NCBI GenBank assembly: GCA_031270755.1
Contig: JAISWV010000253.1
Location: 1 to 18,714, forward strand
Reading direction: 5' to 3'
DNA length: 18,714 nt
From: Synergistaceae bacterium
GTDB lineage: Bacteria > Synergistota > Synergistia > Synergistales > Aminobacteriaceae
Made by a program: the position numbers and the translations under genes. The number at the start of each line of letters is the position of its first letter. Positions within the stretch are counted from its first letter, which is position 1. The notes beneath the pieces were generated by a model, which was given only the letters and a program-made list of their open reading frames with translations, was not told the DNA's origin and did not search any database. This document shows, piece by piece, positions 7,731 through 14,843 of this stretch.

Positions 7731-8937
7731 GACGAAGCTCGAAGTCTGGAATGGCGGAAGCAGAGGCAAACGCAAACGCGAAAAGAAAAAACCGCTGCTG
7801 GATGCGTCACCGGAACGGGAAGGAGAAACCGCGTACAACAACACGTGGGCTTTATGGGTCATCCCTTTGGTTCTGAGTTGCTGCGGCATCGTCATGATCG
7901 CCTCCCTGACGTCCAGAAGCAATCCGGACGGAAGTTCGCCCTATTGGCTGGCCTCCAGGCAATTTGTGTATTTGGGGCTGGGGCTTTTGCTCATGTGTTG
8001 TTGTTATCTCACGCCTCTTTCCGTGGTCCGCCGCTCCAGCTGGCTTTTGTGGATCGTCTCCGTGCTGATGGTTTTCGGGACCTTGATTCCCGGGATCGGC
8101 GTCAGAGTCGGAGGCGCCCGCAGATGGCTGAATCTCGGGATACAATTTCAGCCGCTGGAGATCTTGACTTTGGCCGTCCCCTTGTTTTTGGCCGACCGTT
8201 TGGCGGCCTCCAGGCGGGAAGGGCTTCAATGCTTTTGCAGGCCGTCTTTTTCTCTGGCGATGATCTCGGCGTTCCCTCTTTTTTTGCAGCCCAACATGGG
8301 AGGGATTATCCTCGTTTTCGGCATCTGCATGTCGATGCATGTGGTGGCCAAGGGCTGGAAATATCCTCTTGTGGGGGCGTTGTTTTTGGGAGCGGCTTTT
8401 ATCGGAATGATTTACATGGAACCTTATCGTATAAGGCGTCTTCTGGCTTTTATCGACCCTTGGGAGGACCCTCTGGACAGGGGGTTCCAAATCATTCAGG
8501 GATTGGTTGCCTTCAGCAATGGGGGAATTTTGGGTGTAGGCGTCGGGAAAGGGCTGCAAAAGTCGAACTACCTGCCGGCGGCTCATACGGATTACATTTT
8601 CCCCGCCATTGGGGAGGAGTTCGGCTTGATGGGCACGCTTTTCGTCGTGACGCTCTACGCCATCTGGACCGTCAAGTCGTATTCGATTTATAGGCGCAGC
8701 GATGATCTTTACATTTCCATTTTGATATGGGGGGTGACGGTTTCCATTTTGTTTCCGATGTTCGTCAATTTTGGAGGCGTCATGAAGTTGATGCCGCTTA
8801 CCGGGATTCCCTTGCCTTTCCTGAGTTCGGGGGGAACGGCCCTCGTCTTTATGTGGGTGAAGGTCGGCGTTTTGATGCGCATCGAAAAAGAATTGGCCCT
8901 TCGAAACCGAAATTTGCCGGGCGGCCTTCGGGCTTGA
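7702..8937 (+). CDS. ftsW: Septal peptidoglycan glycosyltransferase FtsW (SEDS family)
   Basis: FtsW polymerises lipid II at the septum with FtsI. The 411-aa protein has a basic cytoplasmic N-terminus of about 45 residues, then about ten membrane segments. Family blocks are GGARRWLNLG (137-146), FIDPWEDPLDRGFQ, and A294-H-T-D297-Y-I-F, whose Asp corresponds to the essential FtsW aspartate, followed by IGEEFG and the C-terminal PLTGIPLPFLSSGGT. Two usual motifs are changed: QPSE reads QPLE (150-153) and the P-D-x-G block reads P197-N198-M-G. GTG 7702 has a good Shine-Dalgarno (AGAGGAGAG at 7686-7694) and lies within the end of murD, suggesting translational coupling. The catalytic-type loop and position make FtsW more likely than RodA. 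Confidence 0.92.
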   Translation: MPSSEVWRAETKLEVWNGGSRGKRKREKKKPLLDASPEREGETAYNNTWALWVIPLVLSCCGIVMIASLTSRSNPDGSSPYWLASRQFVYLGLGLLLMCCCYLTPLSVVRRSSWLLWIVSVLMVFGTLIPGIGVRVGGARRWLNLGIQFQPLEILTLAVPLFLADRLAASRREGLQCFCRPSFSLAMISAFPLFLQPNMGGIILVFGICMSMHVVAKGWKYPLVGALFLGAAFIGMIYMEPYRIRRLLAFIDPWEDPLDRGFQIIQGLVAFSNGGILGVGVGKGLQKSNYLPAAHTDYIFPAIGEEFGLMGTLFVVTLYAIWTVKSYSIYRRSDDLYISILIWGVTVSILFPMFVNFGGVMKLMPLTGIPLPFLSSGGTALVFMWVKVGVLMRIEKELALRNRNLPGGLRA

Positions 8938-8954
8938 CACGGTGCCGGGCGGAA

Positions 8955-10109
8955 ATGTCGGCTGCGGGGCGGAAAATTCTGATCGTCGCGGGAGGAACGG
9001 GAGGGCATATTTTTCCCGCCCTGGCCTTTGGCCGTTGGCTATTGGATCGGAAAGAAGCGGAGAGCGTTTTTTACCTTTCCGGCAGCCGGCCTTTAGAAGT
9101 CGAGATTTACGCGTCGCAGGGCGTTCGGCCCCGAAGGCTGTCTTTATCGGGATCTCCCCTGGGGAGTCCCTCCGTTGCACGAAGTTTCCGGCGATGGATG
9201 GAGCTCCTGTGGTCTTTTTTCCAAGCCGGTCACTTCTTGATGCGAGAGCGGCCGGACATATGTTTTCTCTTTGGTGGCTACGTTTCCTTGATTCCTCTTC
9301 TGTGGTGCCGCCTTCTCGGGGTGTGCGCGGTCGCCCACGAACAAAATGCCGGCGCCGGAAAGGTCACGCGCTTGGCTGCACGCCTGGGTGTGCCGATCGC
9401 CTCGGGCTGGAACGAGTGCCGGGGAGTGCGCGCTTTTACCCCCGTGGGCATTCCCGTCCGCCCGCTGAAGAGAATCTCTCGGAAAGAGGCGGCTTCCGCT
9501 TTGGAGGTCGATGTTGAGGACGGGGACTTTGTCATGGGCGTCATCGGCGGCTCGCTCAGCAGCGCGTCGTTGTCGGCCTTGATCGAGAAAATATCCGAAA
9601 ACTCGGCTGACGCGGGGGGCAATGGAATCGATTTCATTGAAAAAAATGGAGAAAACGGAGAAAAAATCATCTTCGTCGTGTTGAGCGACACTCCCGCCGC
9701 ATCTTTCGGGAAAGGAGTTTTTTTTGTCGGCCGGCGATGGGACATGGATCCGTTTTACTCCTTGTGCGACGCCGTGGTCTGCAGGGCGGGGGCCTCCACT
9801 CTGGCCGAAATAGCAATTTATGGAATACCGGCTTTGCCCGTTCCGTGGAGTCTGGCCGCGGACGGGCACCAAGAGGCCAACGCCAGGTGCTTCGCCGCTT
9901 TGACGGGCAGCGCGGTATGGAAAGAAGACGAGAACGCCGGCGCCGGAGAAAAAATTCTAAAAGAAACTTTTTTAGAATTTGTAACGCGCGCCCGCGGCAC
10001 AAGGGGCGAAGCCGGGTGTAAAAGCGAACCTACCGCCGCGTCTTCGGCTTTGTGGCGTTTCGGACAAAGAGAGTGCGGAATTTTATGCGAGCCGTGCGAA
10101 AGGTCGTAA
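8955..10109 (+). CDS. murG: Lipid II synthase: UDP-GlcNAc--MurNAc-pentapeptide GlcNAc transferase MurG
   Basis: MurG adds GlcNAc to lipid I, giving lipid II, as a peripheral protein on the inner membrane. The 384-aa GT28 protein has G13-G-T-G-G-H18, FGGYVS, H128-E-Q-N131, a glycine loop G198-G-S-L-S-S203 where GGSQGA is usual, C276-R-A-G-A-S-T282 and H305-Q-E-A-N309 for UDP-GlcNAc binding. There is a low-complexity insert in the C-terminal domain (about 215-235, Asn/Gly/Glu/Lys-rich) and an extended tail. ATG 8955 fits the family N-terminus; the frame runs back into ftsW (to 8727), and TTG 8934 is a possible alternative. No strong Shine-Dalgarno is seen, so coupling to ftsW is likely. Confidence 0.93.
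   Translation: MSAAGRKILIVAGGTGGHIFPALAFGRWLLDRKEAESVFYLSGSRPLEVEIYASQGVRPRRLSLSGSPLGSPSVARSFRRWMELLWSFFQAGHFLMRERPDICFLFGGYVSLIPLLWCRLLGVCAVAHEQNAGAGKVTRLAARLGVPIASGWNECRGVRAFTPVGIPVRPLKRISRKEAASALEVDVEDGDFVMGVIGGSLSSASLSALIEKISENSADAGGNGIDFIEKNGENGEKIIFVVLSDTPAASFGKGVFFVGRRWDMDPFYSLCDAVVCRAGASTLAEIAIYGIPALPVPWSLAADGHQEANARCFAALTGSAVWKEDENAGAGEKILKETFLEFVTRARGTRGEAGCKSEPTAASSALWRFGQRECGILCEPCERS
9952..9980 (+). repeat. AT-rich inverted repeat inside the 3' end of murG
   Basis: AAATTCTAAAA (9952-9962) and TTTTAGAATTT (9970-9980) are exact inverted copies around a 7-base centre. The stretch is much more AT-rich than the surrounding coding sequence. There is no T-run after it, so it is not a classic terminator. 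Confidence 0.7.
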
Positions 10110-10129
10110 AAGCTGTCTGATATGTGGAA

Positions 10130-10135
10130 TATAAT
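10130..10135 (+). promoter_or_regulatory. Candidate -10 element (TATAAT) between murG and murC
   Basis: An exact TATAAT sits 21 bp after the murG stop and about 70 bp before murC. No convincing -35 hexamer or extended -10 TG is present at the correct spacing, so this may be chance or an activator-dependent promoter for murC onward. Confidence 0.3.
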
Positions 10136-10152
10136 GCCGATACGTCAGCAGA

Positions 10153-10200
10153 TTTATGGAGGAAGTTTGAGGAAGTTTGAGGAAGTTTATGGAGGAAATT
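10153..10200 (+). repeat. Tandem Shine-Dalgarno-like repeats before murC
   Basis: GAGGAAGTTT occurs three times in perfect tandem (10159-10168, 10169-10178, 10179-10188), flanked by two copies of TTTATGGAGGAA (10153-10164 and 10186-10197). Every unit contains a purine-rich GAGGA core. The final GGAGGAA (10191-10197) is correctly placed, 8 bp before the GTG of murC. The earlier ones have no start codon of their own that opens a useful frame. They may act as ribosome standby sites or be a slippage expansion. Confidence 0.85.
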
Positions 10201-10205
10201 TTTAA

Positions 10206-11663
10206 GTGAAAGTTCCCGACGAGTTTGAAGGCATCGAACGTGTCCACCTTATGGGCATCGGCGGAGGGGGTATGAGCGCCTTGGCTTTGCTGTTGGGCGG
10301 AAGGGGGTTTGCGGTGGAGGGCTGCGACCTCGCTCGGAGCGATTACACCGTCAAGCTCGAAGAATTGGGCATCCCCTGTATTGTGGGGCATTCCCCTTCG
10401 CATATAGGAAAATTTTCTCCCCAGCTGGTGGTTTACAGCGGCGCTGTGGATTCCAATCACGAAGAGCTTCTGGCGGCGAGGGCACGGGGAATCCCGACGG
10501 TGACCCGGGGGCTGGTGTTGAGCTGGCTCTTCAACGCATCTCGGGGAATCGGCATAGCGGGGACTCACGGAAAAACCACCACTTCGTCCATGATCGGCCT
10601 GATTTTGGAGAGTGCGGGATACTCGCCCACTCTGGCGGTGGGCGCGGAGGTCTGCGATATCGGAGTGAACGCCCGGGTGGGTGAAAGCGACTTTTTCGTG
10701 GCGGAGATAGATGAAAGCGACGGATCCTTCGAATTTTTCAACCCGGCTGTGACGGTGGTGACAAACGTCGACTGGGACCACGTCAATTATTTTCATACGA
10801 GAGAAGATGTGGTTTCGGCGTTTATCCGCTTCGTCAAAGCAAGGAAGCCCGGCACTCCCGTGGTGGTGTGCGCGGAGGACGAAGGGGTTCAGTCGCTGAT
10901 GGGAGAACTGCGGAACGATCCCGGGCTCGTGACCTGCGGCTGGGGGAAAAGCTGGAATTGGGGCGCTTTTGACGTGGCGCGCAAGGCGGGCGGCGGGGTC
11001 GTCTTTTCCCTGAGCCGCGGCGGAGAAACTTTGGGAAGGGTGGATTTGAACGTTTCCGGGGACCATAATATCATGAATGCGCTTGTGGCCTGCGCGGCCG
11101 CTTCGTCATTGGGCGTTCCTTTCGAAACGGCGGCAGCGACGCTGCATGGATTTCGAGGCGCCAGACACAGGCTCGAAAAATTGGGAGAGAGGGATGGGGT
11201 TCAGGTGATCGACGACTACGCCCATCATCCCACGGAAATCATGGCGTCGCTTTCCGCAATGCGGGATGTCTACCCGGGGCAGAGGCTCGTGGCGGTTTTT
11301 CAGCCCCACCGCTACACGCGAACTTCCGCCTTTTACCGCGAAATCGCGTTTGCTCTGGAAGCAGCGGACGCCGCGTTGTTGCTGCCCATTTACGCCGCGG
11401 GAGAAAACTCGCAGGAAATTACGTCGGAGGCCATCTTCGATATTATGAACGCCGACGGGCATCCTTCCGTATTCTGCCGCGACGAAGACGACGCTCTTTC
11501 GAAGCTGGATTCTCTTTTGGGCCGGGGCGATATTCTCATAACGCTGGGGGCGGGCAGTATCGCCCATTTGGGCGAAACCTACTTGAAAAGGGGCTCTCGG
11601 CTTCCTCAAAGGTCCTCCGTAGATTATAATTCAACTGAATTGGACGACGGGGGCAGGATATAA
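10206..11663 (+). CDS. murC: UDP-N-acetylmuramate--L-alanine ligase MurC
   Basis: MurC adds L-alanine to UDP-MurNAc with ATP, the first peptide step. The 485-aa product shows the N-terminal GIGGGGMSALALLL motif, the P-loop G119-T-H-G-K-T-T125, EIDESDGSF, VVTNVDWDHVNYF, DDYAHHPTEI, the FQPHRYTRT block and the C-terminal GAGSIAHLGE. The GTG start at 10206 is supported by GGAGGAA 8 bp upstream. The last 30 residues or so are hydrophilic and poorly conserved. It follows murG by 96 bp and precedes murB by 16 bp. Confidence 0.95.
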   Translation: MKVPDEFEGIERVHLMGIGGGGMSALALLLGGRGFAVEGCDLARSDYTVKLEELGIPCIVGHSPSHIGKFSPQLVVYSGAVDSNHEELLAARARGIPTVTRGLVLSWLFNASRGIGIAGTHGKTTTSSMIGLILESAGYSPTLAVGAEVCDIGVNARVGESDFFVAEIDESDGSFEFFNPAVTVVTNVDWDHVNYFHTREDVVSAFIRFVKARKPGTPVVVCAEDEGVQSLMGELRNDPGLVTCGWGKSWNWGAFDVARKAGGGVVFSLSRGGETLGRVDLNVSGDHNIMNALVACAAASSLGVPFETAAATLHGFRGARHRLEKLGERDGVQVIDDYAHHPTEIMASLSAMRDVYPGQRLVAVFQPHRYTRTSAFYREIAFALEAADAALLLPIYAAGENSQEITSEAIFDIMNADGHPSVFCRDEDDALSKLDSLLGRGDILITLGAGSIAHLGETYLKRGSRLPQRSSVDYNSTELDDGGRI

Positions 11664-11679
11664 ACCTGGAAGCGACGTC

Positions 11680-12606
11680 ATGTGGAAAACGGATCTCAAG
11701 AACAATTTGAAGTGTTCGTTGCTGGAAGAGGGAAAAGAACTGGCTCCTTTGTCCGCGCTGGGTGCCGGAGGACGAGGTGAGTTGTTTGTGGAGCCGACGG
11801 AACTCCGTGACATCTCCGAGCTGTTTCGGATACGAAGCGGGGAAAATTTTCCTTTGTACATTTTGGGTGGGGGGACCAACGTGGTTTTTGCGGACGGAGA
11901 CCTGGAGGGAGTCGTTCTTTCGACCCGGCGCTTGAAGGGCTGGAGATGGGATATCGATGGAACGAACGCTGTGCTGGAGGCCGAGACGGGCTGCCTGCTG
12001 CCTCGAGTAGTTTCTTATACGTCGAAAGAGGGATTCACGGGGGCGGAGTTTGCGTATGGCATTCCCGGGACGGTGGGCGGAGCTGTCGCGGGCAACGCGG
12101 GGACCGGGGGCGAAAGCGTGGGAGATCTTCTGGAAGAGGTGACGACGGTTGAAGAACGCGGCGATGTTCGAAAATGGGGACGCGGAGAATTCGGTTATTC
12201 ATACCGTCATTTTTCGCTATTTTCCTCTTTTCCTCCCGTTCGTTTTTTGGCAAGTTGTAAGATGAAATTTCGAAGAGGATCTCCTTTTGAAATCGAACGA
12301 AAGATCGAGCTTTTTCGTCGAACGCGGAGCAGTCAGCCCCGTGACGCAAAAAGCGCGGGGTGCGCTTTTAAAAATCCTCCAGGGGACAGCGCGGGCCGGC
12401 TTTTGGACGTATCCGGATGCAAAGGACTGTGTGTGGGCGGCGCCGTTGTCTCCGAGCTTCACGCGAATTTTGTGCTCAATGGAAACAACGCTACGGGGGC
12501 CGATATTTTTAGACTAATGGAATCATGTCGTGATATAGTATTTCAAAAGACGGGGGTACGTCTCGAGCCCGAAGTAAAATTGCTGGGTTTCGAGACGGGC
12601 TTGTAA
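11680..12606 (+). CDS. murB: UDP-N-acetylenolpyruvoylglucosamine reductase MurB
   Basis: MurB reduces UDP-GlcNAc-enolpyruvate to UDP-MurNAc with NADPH and FAD. The 308-aa product has the FAD-binding LGGGTNVVF (62-70), AYGIPGTVGGAVAGNAG, FGYSYRHF, QPRDAKSAGCAFKNP and GGAVVSELHANFVLN. The proton-donor serine of the E. coli enzyme is replaced by C228 in AGCAFKNP, a natural variant seen in other MurBs. The length and the absence of a long type I loop suggest type II. GGAAG (11668-11672) stands 7 bp before ATG 11680. The gene begins 16 bp after murC. Confidence 0.94.
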   Translation: MWKTDLKNNLKCSLLEEGKELAPLSALGAGGRGELFVEPTELRDISELFRIRSGENFPLYILGGGTNVVFADGDLEGVVLSTRRLKGWRWDIDGTNAVLEAETGCLLPRVVSYTSKEGFTGAEFAYGIPGTVGGAVAGNAGTGGESVGDLLEEVTTVEERGDVRKWGRGEFGYSYRHFSLFSSFPPVRFLASCKMKFRRGSPFEIERKIELFRRTRSSQPRDAKSAGCAFKNPPGDSAGRLLDVSGCKGLCVGGAVVSELHANFVLNGNNATGADIFRLMESCRDIVFQKTGVRLEPEVKLLGFETGL

Positions 12607-12644
12607 GAGGTTCATAAGAATTGAACGAGAATGGGTTGCGGGAA

Positions 12645-12672
12645 TTGATCGAACTTTTTCTTTCGGTATAAC
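12645..12672 (+). promoter_or_regulatory. Candidate sigma-70-type promoter before ftsQ-ftsA-ftsZ
   Basis: TTGATC (12645-12650) and TATAAC (12667-12672) are separated by 16 bp. The match is four of six at -35 and five of six at -10. Transcription would start around 12679, only a few bases before the ATG of the ftsQ-like gene. This fits the lack of a clear Shine-Dalgarno there. Internal promoters feeding ftsQAZ are known in other bacteria; this one is inferred from sequence only. Confidence 0.45.
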
Positions 12673-12682
12673 GAGTATTTTT

Positions 12683-13492
12683 ATGGCTTTCAAGAGGCGT
12701 CGATGGTCTAAGATCATATTGTGTTCGATGGCGCTGGGAGGACTATGGCGTTTGGAAGAACGTTATATATGGATGTCGATGAGGGGGGTCACGATAAAGG
12801 CCGCGGATCCGGTTTTGGAAAAACGATTTTGGGATATCTTTCCTTCCCGGTGCCTGCGTTTTTGGCCGTTGTTTTTACGCAGGTCGCAGGCGATAGGGGC
12901 TTTTTTGGAGCGCACTCTTCCCGTTCTCGTATATACTCGTATGACGGGGGTGGGGAAGTTTACCACGGATATAAAGCTGCTTTCGCCGCGGGTGCTTGTC
13001 GAGTGGAGAAAACAGGTGTGGTGCATATCCCAGGAAGGCCGTATGTGGAATGTCGCCGAGAGAAGCCTTGAAGTGGGAGGATTGGAACTTCCTCGAAAAC
13101 CTCTGTGGCGGGTGCCATTTTTGTCCGGCGAATCCAGCGGAGACGTATCTTTGCCGCAAGGGGTTTTTCCTTCGCTTTTTTCGGTGGAGGCGATTGAAGA
13201 TTTTTTGACGGGGTTCGGAAACGAATCCTGGTTTGAAAACATAGAAGAGATTGTCTTAGATCGCAGGGCTGGCGCCGATCTTTTTAAACTGCGTTTTGTT
13301 CGCGGAGGACAAGAATTGATGATCTTGCTTCAAAAAGACAAATACAGAGGACGAGAGCTCGACATCGCGCTGGGTCTCATTCTGGAAAATCTTCGGAAAG
13401 AGGGGGGCAATCATTTGATTGACGCTACCTATGAAGATAAGATCATCGTGAGAAAATTGTCTTTGAGCGCAGGAGAAGGGAGTTCGAAATAA
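12683..13492 (+). CDS. ftsQ: FtsQ/DivIB-like cell division protein
   Basis: FtsQ is a bitopic scaffold joining cytoplasmic and periplasmic divisome parts. The 269-aa product begins with a basic stretch (KRRRWSK), one membrane segment (about 9-24) and a soluble domain. The best family signal is DIKLLSPRVLVEWRKQVWCI followed by SQEGRMWNV, matching the FtsQ pattern P-x-x-hydrophobic-x-V ... W-x-x-x-x-x-x-D/E-x-x-G. A POTRA domain is not obvious, so the N-terminal half is divergent. The placement between murB and ftsA is the standard one. ATG 12683 is the only good start; the frame is open upstream but has no ATG, GTG or TTG codon. No clear Shine-Dalgarno. Confidence 0.75.
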   Translation: MAFKRRRWSKIILCSMALGGLWRLEERYIWMSMRGVTIKAADPVLEKRFWDIFPSRCLRFWPLFLRRSQAIGAFLERTLPVLVYTRMTGVGKFTTDIKLLSPRVLVEWRKQVWCISQEGRMWNVAERSLEVGGLELPRKPLWRVPFLSGESSGDVSLPQGVFPSLFSVEAIEDFLTGFGNESWFENIEEIVLDRRAGADLFKLRFVRGGQELMILLQKDKYRGRELDIALGLILENLRKEGGNHLIDATYEDKIIVRKLSLSAGEGSSK

Positions 13493-13493
13493 A

Positions 13494-14807
13494 TTGCTCA
13501 GGGAACCGGACACCTTAATAGGACTTGGCGTCGGTACCACCAAGATCGCCGTGATCGTAGCGGAGAGGGATCCTCGTTCGCGCGAAACAGTCCAAATTAT
13601 CGGCATAGGATCCACTCCTTCGTTGGGTATCCGTAAAGGACTGATCGTGAACTTGGAGCAGGCGGTGCGGTCCGTCCGGAATGCGGTCAAAGACGCGGAA
13701 AATATGGTGGGTTTCAAACTGAATCAGGCGATGGTTTCTTTCAATGCAGTCGACGTCAACAGCGTGATGTCGAAAGGTATGGTGTCTCTTGGGCTCAGGG
13801 CGCGTCCCGTCGAAGTCGGAGATGTCGAGCGCGTTATCGAAGCCGCTCAGACGGAGCTTTCCATACCCGCGAACAAAGTCGCTCTTCACACGATTCCCGT
13901 TCGATATTCCATCGACGGAAATTTCGGTATCGACGATCCTTTAGGAATGACGGGAATGCGCCTGGAAATGGAACTGCAGACCATTACCGTTCCCATGCCT
14001 TATGTGCACAACGTGGTGAATTGCGTGGAAGCCTCCGGCATGGAGGTGGAAGGCTTGGTGATCAAGCCCATCACCTCGGCGCTGGGGGCTTTGACCGACG
14101 AAGAGATGCGCATCGGCGCCATATCGCTCTGCATAGGCGGGGGAACGACGGGACTTACGTTTTACAGGGATGGACGCCCTGTAAAAGTGGGAATTGTCCC
14201 TATTGGAGGAGACCACATCACCAACGATCTGGCGAGCGTGCTGCGCCTGCCCTTGAACAAAGCGGAAGAGCTGAAAAAGCGTCTTTTCGTCGCCCAAAAC
14301 GACGACCCCATAAAGCTGGAATCCAAAGGACAGCAGCAAAGAACCATAGATCCCAACACGGCCCTTGAGATAATCGGCTGCCGGTTGGAGGAACTTTTTA
14401 CCGAACACGTGGTACCCTTGATCCCTGAACATGACCCAAAATTGTTTCCCGGAGGCTTCATTCTATCGGGCGGCGTCGCGAAGACCCCAGGTATCGAAGA
14501 TTTGCTTTCGGATATTTTTAAAATGCCGGTTCGAGTCGCGGACCCCAGGGATTCTTATCATCAAATGCCTCCGGGGCGCGACGATACCAGTTATATCAAC
14601 GCGACGGGAACGATACGCTATATGCTGAACAAGGAACGCAACCCGTATCGTTTCATCGACCCGCCCGTTTCTTTGTGGCGCGGAAGACGCGGCGTTCGCG
14701 GCGGGCATTCGAACGGCCCGAGGGAATATCCCGAGCCGCAGCGAAACGGTCAAGGAGTGAAAAATATACTGGAAAGAATCAAAGAGTCCTTGAGAGAACT
14801 CTTTTAA
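13494..14807 (+). CDS. ftsA: Cell division protein FtsA (actin-like, unusual nucleotide loops)
   Basis: FtsA anchors FtsZ filaments to the membrane and recruits the divisome. The 437-aa product has an actin-like fold: phosphate-1 loop LGVGTTK (11-17), the 1C region with SLGIRKGLIVNLEQAVRSV, phosphate-2 loop LCIGGGTTGL (212-221), a KAEELKKRL block and adenosine loop LSGGVAKTPG. The C-terminal KNILERIKESLRELF is a typical amphipathic membrane-targeting helix after a linker. The acidic residues usual in phosphate loops 1 and 2 are replaced (G12, C213, G220). TTG 13494 is the only plausible start, one base after the ftsQ stop, with AAGGGAG (13476-13482) upstream. Confidence 0.93.
   Translation: MLREPDTLIGLGVGTTKIAVIVAERDPRSRETVQIIGIGSTPSLGIRKGLIVNLEQAVRSVRNAVKDAENMVGFKLNQAMVSFNAVDVNSVMSKGMVSLGLRARPVEVGDVERVIEAAQTELSIPANKVALHTIPVRYSIDGNFGIDDPLGMTGMRLEMELQTITVPMPYVHNVVNCVEASGMEVEGLVIKPITSALGALTDEEMRIGAISLCIGGGTTGLTFYRDGRPVKVGIVPIGGDHITNDLASVLRLPLNKAEELKKRLFVAQNDDPIKLESKGQQQRTIDPNTALEIIGCRLEELFTEHVVPLIPEHDPKLFPGGFILSGGVAKTPGIEDLLSDIFKMPVRVADPRDSYHQMPPGRDDTSYINATGTIRYMLNKERNPYRFIDPPVSLWRGRRGVRGGHSNGPREYPEPQRNGQGVKNILERIKESLRELF
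14160..14186 (+). repeat. Perfect 10-bp inverted repeat inside ftsA
   Basis: TTTTACAGGG (14160-14169) and CCCTGTAAAA (14177-14186) are exact inverted copies around a 7-base centre. In mRNA this would form a stable hairpin. No T-run follows, so termination is not indicated. It lies just after the phosphate-2 codons. Confidence 0.8.
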
Positions 14808-14843
14808 TAGATGTTGCGGTCTAACGGTCGGGAGGGCATACAT

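Noticed and set aside
7852..9180. 442-codon open frame on the minus strand opposite ftsW and murG
   Set aside because: The translation is hydrophilic, rich in Pro, Arg and Gln, without any recognisable motif, and it lies opposite clearly real genes. It is a by-product of codon bias.
10083..11066. 327-codon minus-strand frame opposite murC
   Set aside because: Antisense to conserved MurC motifs, with low-complexity composition.
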